From positions 1-17,963 of the forward strand of contig CAZWTD010000023.1 of the NCBI GenBank assembly GCA_964637345.1: a stretch of DNA of 17,963 nt, given 5' to 3'. The DNA comes from CAZWTD01 sp964637345 (GTDB lineage Bacteria > Patescibacteriota > Patescibacteriia > HK-STAS-PATE-3). The translations under genes were made by a program, and so were the position numbers. Shown piece after piece: positions 1-6,187 of the stretch; the stretch's first letter is position 1; every line of letters starts with the position of its first letter. The notes under the pieces are model-generated. The model was given only the letters and a program-made list of their open reading frames with translations. It had not been told where the DNA came from and did no database searches.

Positions 1-3
1 CTC

Positions 4-36
4 AAAAACCCGTTCCGGATGATCTCCGACGCGGGT
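4..36 (-). terminator. Candidate rho-independent terminator after tRNA-Arg
   Basis: Read on the minus strand, 12 nt past the tRNA-Arg CCA end, the sequence forms ACCCG (36-32) pairing with CGGGT (12-8). An inner CGGA (28-25) pairs with TCCG (19-16), with an internal loop between the two stems, and TTTT (7-4) follows. The position and U-tract fit a terminator for the leftmost minus-strand unit. The short stems and short U-tract keep confidence moderate. Confidence 0.42.
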
Positions 37-48
37 CTTCGTCGCGAT

Positions 49-124
49 TGGTGCGGCCGGCAGGATTTGAACCTGCGACCCCCAGCTCCGCAAGCTGATG
101 CTCTATCCACTGAGCTACGGCCGC
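49..124 (-). tRNA. tRNA-Arg (anticodon GCG)
   Basis: A full 76-nt cloverleaf can be drawn on the minus strand. Acceptor GCGGCCG pairs with CGGCCGC, the discriminator is A, and CCA is encoded. The D arm is GCTC/GAGC. The anticodon arm is TCAGC-TTGCGGA-GCTGG, giving anticodon GCG (reads CGC, Arg). The variable loop is 5 nt and the T arm is GCAGG-TTCAAAT-CCTGC. The A in the D loop (GGAT) and C35 match arginine identity elements. Most bacteria read CGN with an ACG (inosine) tRNA, so G34 is less usual. It is probably transcribed with the membrane-protein gene upstream of it on the same strand. Confidence 0.95.
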
Positions 125-214
125 CCAATATCGTATTGTCCCCGGGAATCGTCCGCGAGCAGAGGCCGCGAAGAAAGCATTGCCTTCTCTTTGACCCCTG
201 CCGCGTCTCCTGTT

Positions 215-240
215 TTCGTTTCGGGAAATCCCGAGACGAA
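215..240. other. 12-bp stem-loop between membrane gene and tRNA-Arg
   Basis: TTCGTTTCGGGA (215-226) and TCCCGAGACGAA (229-240) are complementary except for one position (T220/G235), with AA between them. There is no T-run on either side, so it is not a standard terminator. It could be a processing hairpin between the minus-strand mRNA and the tRNA. The rest of 125-283 shows nothing else that I recognise. Confidence 0.35.
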
Positions 241-283
241 TCCAGGGTGTAGCGAAATACCAGGGGACCTTACCCTATTCTCG

Positions 284-769
284 CTAGAGTTTCAAGAGGC
301 GGCCAAGCGCCTCGGTTGTTGTCTCATCTTCCTTCTCAAGGTCTTCAGGAAGGTACTCAAGAAGGGTTTTCCGGATGGTCAACGGATTTTCTGATTCTAA
401 AGGGATGATGAGCATCGGCCGAAGCGCATTTCGGAAGGTGAGGTAGAGTTTTTTTACCTCGGGCGGCTTGTAGGCGATCCAGAAGTTTTTGAATTCATCG
501 TAGGGATAGTAGTCTTGCCCAATTTCTACTCCGTCCTCGTAAAAGCCGATGTGAACGTTTTGGGGTTGTGTTCGCGCCTGCATGACAAGAATGATCGTGA
601 TGACGACAAGGATGACTGCAAAGAGGAAATTCAAGGTAAAGATGGCAAAGAAGAGGCTGCCTCCACCAATGAGTCCAGCGATGGTATACCAACGACGACT
701 TCGGACCGGGCGAACGAAGGATGGGAAGATCCAATCGAGGAGAAGCTTGCCGTGATCGGGTTTGGTCAT
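284..769 (-). CDS. Two-TM membrane protein with C-terminal soluble (PH-like?) domain, unknown function
   Basis: The product is 161 aa. A basic N-terminus (residues 1-27) is followed by two adjacent hydrophobic segments (about 28-45 and 47-64) forming a short membrane hairpin. A soluble domain of about 95 residues follows, with alternating hydrophobic strands (NVHIGFYEDGVEIG, FKNFWIAY, KKLYLTFRN, PMLIIPLES) and a charged C-terminal helix. A TM hairpin plus a small beta-rich domain resembles bacterial PH-domain membrane proteins and small conserved families common in Patescibacteria, but I cannot name a family with certainty. The start ATG lies 58 nt downstream of tRNA-Ser(TGA) on the same strand and no clear Shine-Dalgarno is visible. 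It may share a transcript with the two flanking tRNAs. Confidence 0.8.
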   Translation of the reverse strand: MTKPDHGKLLLDWIFPSFVRPVRSRRWYTIAGLIGGGSLFFAIFTLNFLFAVILVVITIILVMQARTQPQNVHIGFYEDGVEIGQDYYPYDEFKNFWIAYKPPEVKKLYLTFRNALRPMLIIPLESENPLTIRKTLLEYLPEDLEKEDETTTEALGRLLKL

Positions 770-819
770 ACGTGTTGGCGTTAGGTTGGAACTGCTCGTT
801 TGTTGTTCGTCGGCGAGAT

Positions 820-929
820 CCGTGCCATGGCGGAGGAGAGAGGATTCGAACCTCTGATACCCTTTCAGGTATTCCGGTTTTCAAGACCGGCCCGTTCAAC
901 CACTCCGGCACTCCTCCGCCATGGCACGG
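820..929. repeat. 19-bp perfect inverted repeat enclosing tRNA-Ser(TGA)
   Basis: The segment at 820-838 is the exact reverse complement of 911-929. Seven of the pairs are the tRNA acceptor stem. The other twelve run outward through the discriminator/CCA and the 5' leader (GTGCCATGGC against GCCATGGCAC, then two more pairs). The precursor tRNA could form a 19-bp extended acceptor helix that buries the CCA end. Confidence 0.85.
828..917 (-). tRNA. tRNA-Ser (anticodon TGA)
   Basis: This is a 90-nt class II tRNA on the minus strand. Acceptor GGAGGAG pairs with CTCCTCC, the discriminator is G, and CCA is encoded. The anticodon loop CTTGAAA between CCGGT and ACCGG gives anticodon TGA (reads UCA and related serine codons). 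A long variable arm (ATACC...GGTAT) is typical of serine tRNAs, and the T arm is AGAGG-TTCGAAT-CCTCT. The gene lies upstream of, and on the same strand as, the membrane-protein gene at 284-769. Confidence 0.96.
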
Positions 930-952
930 TCTAAAACCGTCGGACGGTGACT

Positions 953-1096
953 ATGTTGATCCTCGGCGAATCTTTGATTCGCCGAGAAAGGGGCACGCTG
1001 CTGAAGGCCGAAGCGATCTCCATTTTGGAGTACGCGGAGGCCGCAGGCAGCGACGCTATCTCGCAGGAACTGGACTACAAGGTAATTACCTACTAG
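953..1096 (+). CDS. Possible small ORF or truncated gene (47 aa), unrecognised
   Basis: ATG at 953-955 opens 47 codons ending in TAG at 1094-1096. The peptide is soluble and looks helical, with a run of charged and aliphatic residues (KAEAISILEYAEAAGSDA). It is GC-rich like the surrounding chromosome and stops within about 15 nt of the switch to AT-rich sequence. It could therefore be the 5' remnant of a plus-strand gene cut by an insertion. Against it being real: there is no clear Shine-Dalgarno, it is very short, and a perfect 11-bp hairpin (962-986) lies inside its first codons. I do not recognise a family. Confidence 0.25.
   Translation: MLILGESLIRRERGTLLKAEAISILEYAEAAGSDAISQELDYKVITY
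962..986. other. Perfect 11-bp hairpin upstream of tRNA-Ser(TGA)
   Basis: CTCGGCGAATC (962-972), a TTT loop, and GATTCGCCGAG (976-986) form a perfect stem. No U-tract follows on the minus strand and AAAG follows on the plus strand, so it is not an obvious terminator. It lies in the 928-1155 gap between tRNA-Ser(TGA) and the AT-rich gene. The role is unknown. Confidence 0.5.
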
Positions 1097-2411
1097 AAGT
1101 ATACTTGTTTATTATTGATATTTCTATAGTGAGCTTAGATTGATTTGGCATGTCATCAGGAGGACTGCTCAATTGAGTAGAACTGAATCCCTGCGCTATT
1201 TACAACTGCCACCTTTCCTTTAAAAAAGCAAAAATTGCCGTTCTGAAGAAAAGCCTTTTTCATACTTTGAATTAACGTATTCGTTTTTTTGTTATAAATA
1301 TTGACATTTCCATTAAAGAGATTACCTACCCACACCTCATCACCTTGTATTGCTATCCCATTATCTCTGGGTAGTTTCTTCAGAAAAGTAGATGAACTTC
1401 CGTTTGAGGGATTAATGAAATAAATTTGCCCCGTACCAGAGGATACCCAAATAGAACTTCCATCCCAAGCTAAGTCTGAGGGGCCAAGAGTCACCGGACT
1501 TGACCATGTTTTTAGGATTTCGCCAGAGTTTGGGTCTACTTGAACAAGTTTATTGGTATTACCTGAAACAGAAATCCAGATACTTGCTCCGTCCCAAGTA
1601 ATGCCATATACCCCCGTGCCTAAGGCCTCAATGAGATTATGAAAGTCAAATGACTTGATAATCTCGTTAGAATCAGGATTATAGTACACGAGCTTATGCT
1701 CCATGGCATTGTAGGCTCCAAACATGAGCCAAAGATTTTTTTGATCGGTTGTTATACCGACAGGGTTGCCATACAGTGCACCAATATTATCTAGCGCTTT
1801 TAACGAGTATTGTTTATATGTTGAAAAAAAGAAATCCTCAGACGCAGCTTCATTTCCCGTATGATCTTGTGACTTAACCCTGAAGTGATAGGTAGTATTT
1901 TCTTCTAAGTTTGTTAGTGAAATGACATGATTTTGAATAAGACTGGGCTCAAATTGCTTATCTATTTCGTAGTTCTGGGTTGTGCCATACTCGACTAAAC
2001 TTGAGCTATTCTCGTTGGTGGTCCAAGTTATTGTTGCGCTTACCCGCGTGATATTTTTCACTTCAATGTTAGCTACTTCAGGCGCAGTGGCATCAGTAGC
2101 AATCTCAATGGTTGAAGCATTATTTATCGTGGTGCTATTTGTGTTATTGTTATTTACTCCCTTCGAGGGTATTGTGTTGTCTATTCCGACATTAACATTA
2201 TTTATCGCGTTTGAATTATCAATGAGTTTTTGTTCATTGAAGACACCACGGCTAATAACAAACCAAGTAGCAACTGTAGCTACTACAAAAATACTAATAA
2301 CTAGTACCACTATTTTTTTATTAAGAATTTTCATATAGAAAACAAATTTATTCTTTCAGCCAAGGCGAGCTGAATAATAAATACTATTAGAATTGCTTAC
2401 ATTAAAAATAC
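1082..2411. other. AT-rich segment abutting tRNA-Ser(GCT) 3' end
   Basis: Composition changes from GC-rich to visibly AT-rich at about 1082 and returns to GC-rich at the encoded CCA end of tRNA-Ser(GCT) (2414). The segment carries one gene (1156-2334) plus short AT-rich flanks. Its codon use, with many AAT/AAC and ATT/ATA codons and an Asn-rich linker, differs from neighbouring genes. This suggests horizontal acquisition next to a tRNA. No integrase and no clear direct repeat were found. Confidence 0.5.
1156..2334 (-). CDS. Membrane-anchored FN3 + beta-propeller surface protein
   Basis: The product is 392 aa. Residues 8-27 form an uncleaved-looking signal anchor (VVLVISIFVVATVATWFVIS), followed by a low-complexity Asn/Thr-rich linker (about 36-73). 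An FN3-like domain spans about 84-172, with the W-T-x-N-x-x-S-x-S-L-V-x-Y-G pattern of purple-acid-phosphatase-type FN3 domains. About 174-392 is a beta-propeller with repeated WDGxSIW-type blades (GITWDGASIWIS, LAWDGSSIWVSS, GDEVWVGN), NHL/SMP-30-like. It is probably displayed outside the cytoplasmic membrane, but no ligand can be named. No Shine-Dalgarno is evident. Its FN3 resembles those of the secreted proteins at 11023-12690 and 16174-17835, which suggests a shared surface-protein theme. The gene is AT-rich, unlike its neighbours. Confidence 0.85.
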   Translation of the reverse strand: MKILNKKIVVLVISIFVVATVATWFVISRGVFNEQKLIDNSNAINNVNVGIDNTIPSKGVNNNNTNSTTINNASTIEIATDATAPEVANIEVKNITRVSATITWTTNENSSSLVEYGTTQNYEIDKQFEPSLIQNHVISLTNLEENTTYHFRVKSQDHTGNEAASEDFFFSTYKQYSLKALDNIGALYGNPVGITTDQKNLWLMFGAYNAMEHKLVYYNPDSNEIIKSFDFHNLIEALGTGVYGITWDGASIWISVSGNTNKLVQVDPNSGEILKTWSSPVTLGPSDLAWDGSSIWVSSGTGQIYFINPSNGSSSTFLKKLPRDNGIAIQGDEVWVGNLFNGNVNIYNKKTNTLIQSMKKAFLQNGNFCFFKGKVAVVNSAGIQFYSIEQSS

Positions 2412-2413
2412 CG

Positions 2414-2503
2414 TGGCGGAGAGTACAGGATTCGAACCTGTGAGGCACCTTTCGGCGCCGCGGTTTAGCAAACCGCTGCCTTAAGCCACTCGGCCAACTC
2501 TCC
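2414..2503 (-). tRNA. tRNA-Ser (anticodon GCT)
   Basis: This is a 90-nt class II tRNA on the minus strand. Acceptor GGAGAGT pairs with ACTCTCC, the discriminator is G, and CCA is encoded. The anticodon arm is GCGGT-TTGCTAA-ACCGC, giving anticodon GCT (reads AGC/AGU). It has a long GC-rich variable arm (GGCGCC...GGTGCC) and the T arm ACAGG-TTCGAAT-CCTGT. The mature 5' end is only 5 nt downstream of the GIY-YIG stop codon, so it may be released from that mRNA by RNase P. Confidence 0.96.
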
Positions 2504-2508
2504 AGAAA

Positions 2509-2754
2509 TCATGCATTGAGAAAGCGCCTTTTTAAGATTGCTTTTTGTTGGCCAGTCTTGAGAAAACGTTCGCGTCGCACTGCCTCACTCCTCGTACTAT
2601 GCGTTTCATAACCGACGAGCTTCCACGGACGGTTTGGTTTTGTCGAGCGTACCAATCCAGCATTGTGTCGACCAATTCTGACGGTGAGGTTTTCACACGA
2701 ACCAATGTAGAGGTCATTATTCCGGCCACTTTTCGAGAAATATGTATAGTACAT
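2509..2754 (-). CDS. GIY-YIG superfamily small endonuclease-like protein
   Basis: This 81-aa protein is the length of stand-alone single-domain GIY-YIG proteins. The first strand carries MYYTYFSKS in place of GIY and the second carries LYIGS (YIG at 16-18). The family helix with R26 and R29-H30-N31-A-G follows, then the metal-binding glutamate E62 in AVRRERFLKTG. All key residues are present, so it could be active. Stand-alone members occur widely in CPR genomes and their role (repair, mobile element or homing) is unsettled. The start ATG is 3 nt past the end of the comF reading frame, and the preceding 70 nt is a cluster of hairpins. The stop lies 5 nt from tRNA-Ser(GCT). Confidence 0.85.
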   Translation of the reverse strand: MYYTYFSKSGRNNDLYIGSCENLTVRIGRHNAGLVRSTKPNRPWKLVGYETHSTRSEAVRRERFLKTGQQKAILKRRFLNA

Positions 2755-2757
2755 ATA

Positions 2758-3588
2758 TCAACGGGCTCCTCGGTCTCCCTGCGGTCGATCCCTTTGGGAG
2801 ATGTCCCGGAGGGCACAGAGATCCCCCGAAGGGGGACCAACTCTCCGTGAAGAAGATGTACTATTTCTTTGGGCTCTTGCCGGCCGGTCGCTTCGGGCGA
2901 AGACGAGGCCCCAAACCGATCGGGCGCCGGATTCACGGCAGGCACGGGCTGCGTTCTCAAGGGTCGATCCCGTTGTACTGACGTCATCGACGAGTATAAC
3001 ATTTTTCCTTGAGAAATCAAGGGTCTTTTTCACCCGAAATGCCCCAGTAGTATTTGTTAGGCGTTCTTGTTCGGACAGCGTAGCTTGACGCCTTGTCTCA
3101 CGAATACGGAGAAGTCCATTGGCATAGGGAAGGCCGAGGTGCTGCGCGGCAACCCGGGCAATACACTCCGATTGATTAAAGCCACGTTCGCGCTCTCTCC
3201 GTGGGTGGAGGGGAATTGGGACGAGTACGCATTCGTTTGAGCGGCTCACGAGATGTTTCTTCAGCGCCTCGGCGACGAGTGCTCCAATAACAAGAGCGGC
3301 TGATTCCGCGTACCGATACTTGAAGTGTTGGATCAACGATTCAGACAGGGGAAAGTGGTAGATGGTAGCTGCGGTCAGTCCAGAGAGCGCATACTGCTCT
3401 GTACAGTTTTTGCAGGTGTGTGATCCAGAACTGGGCATGGTGCAGAAGGGGCAGCGCTCTGGGGCTTTTGGAAGCGTTGCTTGGCAGCGTACGCAGAGCC
3501 AAACACCCTCCTGTCCGCAGCCGAGGCAACCCAGCGGGAAGAGGAGGTCGAGAATAAGAGTCGAGAGGCGACGTAACCAAGGTGGCAT
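2758..3588 (-). CDS. comF: ComF-family phosphoribosyltransferase-like protein with unusual C-terminal extension
   Basis: ComF (ComFC/GntX) proteins are cytoplasmic factors linked to DNA uptake and repair. This 276-aa protein has the N-terminal zinc-ribbon cysteines (C21/C24, C32/C35, C46/C49, C59/C62), the PIPLHPRRERERGFNQS segment (about 124-140), and the PRPP-binding loop VILVDDVSTTGST (197-209). Family members usually end shortly after the strand seen here as SVWGLVFARS (near residue 233). The remaining roughly 44 residues are Arg/Ser/Pro-rich and are encoded by the hairpin cluster in front of the GIY-YIG gene. They look like read-through into inserted sequence. It begins 36 nt after the clpC stop on the same strand. 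Some CPR bacteria encode competence proteins, so a role in DNA uptake is plausible. Confidence 0.9.
   Translation of the reverse strand: MPPWLRRLSTLILDLLFPLGCLGCGQEGVWLCVRCQATLPKAPERCPFCTMPSSGSHTCKNCTEQYALSGLTAATIYHFPLSESLIQHFKYRYAESAALVIGALVAEALKKHLVSRSNECVLVPIPLHPRRERERGFNQSECIARVAAQHLGLPYANGLLRIRETRRQATLSEQERLTNTTGAFRVKKTLDFSRKNVILVDDVSTTGSTLENAARACRESGARSVWGLVFARSDRPARAQRNSTSSSRRVGPPSGDLCALRDISQRDRPQGDRGAR
2772..2838. repeat. Cluster of tandem hairpins between comF core and GIY-YIG gene
   Basis: Within about 70 nt there are three adjacent GC-rich stem-loops on the plus strand: TCCC-TTT-GGGA (2789-2799), TGTCCC-GGA-GGGCACA (2802-2817, one bulge) and CCCCC-GAA-GGGGG (2823-2835). They are bracketed by GGTC (2772-2775) and GACC (2835-2838), which can pair. 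An alternative pairing of TCTCCC (2774-2779) with GGGAGA (2796-2801) is possible. It reads as the structured leader of the GIY-YIG gene and forms the odd 3' extension of comF. Confidence 0.6.
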
Positions 3589-3624
3589 AGTGAAGTTAGG
3601 ATCGCCACCACGTTGTCTGTTCGC

Positions 3625-6132
3625 TTACCCCGTTTGTATCGTGAGTGCGTTGTTTTGAACGCCGACGAGAATGCGGCTGCCGGCCTGGACGCTTCCCTCG
3701 AGGAGTTTTCCCGCGAGAGGATTCTCGATCGAGTCTTGGATCACCCGCCGGACAGCGCGCGCGCCGTATTCGGGACGGAAGCCGAGTTTCGCGATAAGCT
3801 TTTCCGCCGCCGGACTAAGTTCGATCGACAGACGCTGCTCGGCCAGGCGCGTTCGAAGTTCGTCGATTTGCAGGCGGACGATTTTTACGACGTCGCTCGG
3901 CGTGAGCGGATGGAAAACGAGAATCTCGTCAAGGCGGTTTAAAAATTCGGGTCGAAACTCTTTTTCGAGTTCGCGAAGCACTTGGTCGCGGATTCGCGCG
4001 TACTCCGACTCGAAGTGCTGATCGCCTTGGTCGGTTGAAAAGCCGAGCTCGGCAACGCGATTCAATTCCGCAACCCCGATATTCGAGGTCATCACGATGA
4101 TCGTGTTTTTAAAATTGACGGTTCGGCCCGAGGCGTCCGTGAGTCGACCTTCGTCAAGGACCTGGAGAAAGAGGTGGAAGATGTCCGGGTGGGCTTTCTC
4201 GATTTCGTCGAGAAGGATGACCGCGTAGGGGCGGCGGCGGACTTGATCCGAGAGCGTGGTTTCGTCCTTGTACCCGACGTATCCGGCCGGAGCCCCGATG
4301 AGCTTTGAAGCTTGGAAACTCTCGCCGTATTCTGACATATCAATACGGATGAGCGCTTTCGGATCCTCGAACACAATTTCCGCGATCTTCTTTGCCGTTT
4401 CCGTTTTTCCGACCCCGGAGGGACCGAGGAACATAAATGAGGCGATCGGTCGGTTCGGATGACTGAGGCCAACTCTCGAGCGGCGAATAAAGCCGGCAAT
4501 CGAGGCGATGAGGTCGTCCTGGCCAACAATTGAGCGCTTGAGCAGTTGTTCAAGATTTAGCAGGCGCTCGCGCTCTTCCTTTAAGAGATCGTTTAAAGGG
4601 ATTCCCGTCATCCGGGCGATAATATCGGCGATGTCCCGTTCGTGGATAGAGCCATCAAGCGTGAGTGATTCGCGTTTGAGTAATTCGTGGACCTTGAGCA
4701 GGCGGCGCCGGAGCGAAAGTTCTTCAGCGCGCGCGGAGACGGCTCGCTGGTAGTCTTCAGCGCGGACGGCTGCGAGTTTCTCTTCTTCAATCGCCTTGAG
4801 TTTTTCCTCGATCTCTTCAAGCCGTTTCGCGGTCGGACTTTTCTTCCGGCGCACCTTCTGCTTCGACGCGGCTTCGTCAATCAAATCAATCGCTTTGTCG
4901 GGAAGAAATTTTTCTTGGAGGTAGCGGGTGCTGAAACGAACCGCGGCTTCAATCGCGTCGTCGGTAATTTCAATCCGATGGTAGCGTTCGTAGTTCGTGC
5001 GAATACCCTTCAATATCGCGACCGCCTCCTCGGGCGTTGGTTCTTCAATAAGAATCGGCTGGAAGCGGCGTTCAAGCGCAGCGTCCGATTCGATATGCTT
5101 TCGGTACTCATCAAGTGTTGTAGCGCCGATACAGCGGATCGAGCCTTTGGCGAGCGCCGGCTTGAGAATATTCGCCGCGTCCATCGAACCCGAGGCCGAT
5201 CCGGTTCCGACGATGGTATGGAGTTCGTCGATAAAAACAATAATCGACGGATCAGCTTTCAGTTCATCAATGACTTGGCGCAGGCGGCTTTCGAATTCGC
5301 CGCGATACATTGTTCCGGCGATGAGGAGGCTGAGATCAAGATTGAAGATGCGTTTATTGCGGAGAGCGTCCGGGACTTCGCGCCGGAGAATTTTTTTCGC
5401 AAGACCCTCGACGATCGCGGTTTTCCCGACGCCCGGGTCGCCGATGAGGACCGGGTTGTTCTTCGTCCGTCGAGAGAGAATATCGATGAGCCGTTCAAGT
5501 TCGCTCGATCGTCCGATCACCGGATCAATGTCTTCTTGGAGATGCGGATCGGTGAGGTCTGTCGCGAAAAATTCCAGCGCGCTTCCCTTCCCGCTCCGGT
5601 CATGGGCTCCGTTGGAGTCGTCGTCTTCTTGTCCTGCTTCAAAGAAACCAGTGAGGTCAGGGAACTTTGCGGTACTCTTAAAAACCGTCGTGAGGTGTTG
5701 GCGTAATCCTGGTTCTTGAATATGGCTTTCGCGTAAGAAACGGCCGATCGTCGGGTCATTGAGCTCGAGGAGGCCGAAGAGGAGGTGCTCGGTACCGATG
5801 TATTTATGCCGGTACTCATGCGCAATGTGCGCACCCTTTTCAATCGCGCGCTTCGAAGGAAGAGACAGCTTCAGTTGATCGCGAGAAAAGGGAACCTCTT
5901 GACTTAAGGGTTCATTACGGGCGATCAGGAAAGTTTTGAGCGTTTCCGGCTCAATACCGTTTTTCGTGAGAATTTCTGAAGCAATTCCGCCGCGACTTTC
6001 GAGAAGGCCGAAGAGGAGGTGCTCGGGATTGAGGAAGACGTGACGTTGTTCAAACGCAACATCCGACGCTCGCTCAAGTGTCGTTCGGAGATGGGTCGTA
6101 AATTTTTCGAGGATGTCCGGTCGGGTCTCCAT
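3625..6132 (-). CDS. clpC: ATP-dependent Clp protease ATP-binding subunit ClpC (AAA+ unfoldase)
   Basis: Cytoplasmic Hsp100 unfoldase that feeds substrates to ClpP. The 835-aa product has two Clp_N repeats (about 5-75 and 82-150). AAA module 1 has Walker A GDPGVGKT (231-238) and Walker B IIVFIDE (297-303). A UVR-like coiled middle region (about 436-480) is typical of ClpC rather than ClpB. AAA module 2 has Walker A GPSGVGKT (570-577) and Walker B VILLDE (638-643). The LGF tripeptide (696-698) lies where ClpC carries its VGF ClpP-docking loop, so ClpP binding is expected. The frame stays open another 54 codons upstream. I chose METRPDIL because GGAGG (6142-6138) lies 5 nt before it and homology begins there. 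It lies 55 nt after the 6-TM protein gene. Confidence 0.97.
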   Translation of the reverse strand: METRPDILEKFTTHLRTTLERASDVAFEQRHVFLNPEHLLFGLLESRGGIASEILTKNGIEPETLKTFLIARNEPLSQEVPFSRDQLKLSLPSKRAIEKGAHIAHEYRHKYIGTEHLLFGLLELNDPTIGRFLRESHIQEPGLRQHLTTVFKSTAKFPDLTGFFEAGQEDDDSNGAHDRSGKGSALEFFATDLTDPHLQEDIDPVIGRSSELERLIDILSRRTKNNPVLIGDPGVGKTAIVEGLAKKILRREVPDALRNKRIFNLDLSLLIAGTMYRGEFESRLRQVIDELKADPSIIVFIDELHTIVGTGSASGSMDAANILKPALAKGSIRCIGATTLDEYRKHIESDAALERRFQPILIEEPTPEEAVAILKGIRTNYERYHRIEITDDAIEAAVRFSTRYLQEKFLPDKAIDLIDEAASKQKVRRKKSPTAKRLEEIEEKLKAIEEEKLAAVRAEDYQRAVSARAEELSLRRRLLKVHELLKRESLTLDGSIHERDIADIIARMTGIPLNDLLKEERERLLNLEQLLKRSIVGQDDLIASIAGFIRRSRVGLSHPNRPIASFMFLGPSGVGKTETAKKIAEIVFEDPKALIRIDMSEYGESFQASKLIGAPAGYVGYKDETTLSDQVRRRPYAVILLDEIEKAHPDIFHLFLQVLDEGRLTDASGRTVNFKNTIIVMTSNIGVAELNRVAELGFSTDQGDQHFESEYARIRDQVLRELEKEFRPEFLNRLDEILVFHPLTPSDVVKIVRLQIDELRTRLAEQRLSIELSPAAEKLIAKLGFRPEYGARAVRRVIQDSIENPLAGKLLEGSVQAGSRILVGVQNNALTIQTG

Positions 6133-6137
6133 AGCTG

Positions 6138-6154
6138 CCTCCGCGCGAACGCGG
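6138..6154 (-). promoter_or_regulatory. clpC ribosome-binding site overlapping a UUCG-loop hairpin
   Basis: On the minus strand, GGAGG (6142-6138) lies 5 nt before the clpC ATG and decides the start. The first two Gs of this Shine-Dalgarno belong to the 3' arm of a small hairpin, CCGCG-TTCG-CGCGG (6154-6141). The stem could partly block ribosome access. The Shine-Dalgarno is clear; a regulatory role for the hairpin is inferred. Confidence 0.6.
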
Positions 6155-6187
6155 TGCATTCGAGCGTACCAAGTAGTTGCCCCTTTG

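Noticed and set aside
19..252. Plus-strand 77-aa frame across tRNA-Arg
   Set aside because: It is the antisense reading of the tRNA (CGRQDLNLRPP...), a well-known spurious translation.
1125..1140. CTCACTATAG on the minus strand resembling the 3' half of a T7 promoter
   Set aside because: Only the downstream 10 bases match. The upstream recognition part is absent, and no phage polymerase gene is in view.
495..1143. Frames on both strands across tRNA-Ser(TGA) (138 and 140 aa)
   Set aside because: They translate the tRNA itself or its complement (GERIRTSDTLSG..., MPEWLNGPVLKTG...), classic false ORFs. The minus-strand one also overlaps the better-supported 284-769 gene.
2355..2374. TTCAGC/GCTGAA inverted repeat near the start of the AT-rich gene
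   Set aside because: Only 6 bp with an 8-nt loop and no U-tract. Too weak to call as a regulatory element or terminator.
2532..3020. 162-aa minus-strand frame spanning comF and GIY-YIG regions
   Set aside because: It is out of frame with both recognisable proteins and shows no domain of its own. Its middle part only mirrors the hairpin cluster.
4687..5706. 339-aa plus-strand open frame opposite clpC
   Set aside because: It lies wholly antisense to the highly conserved ClpC coding sequence. It is explained by GC-rich codon structure, has no start signal, and I recognise no domain in it.
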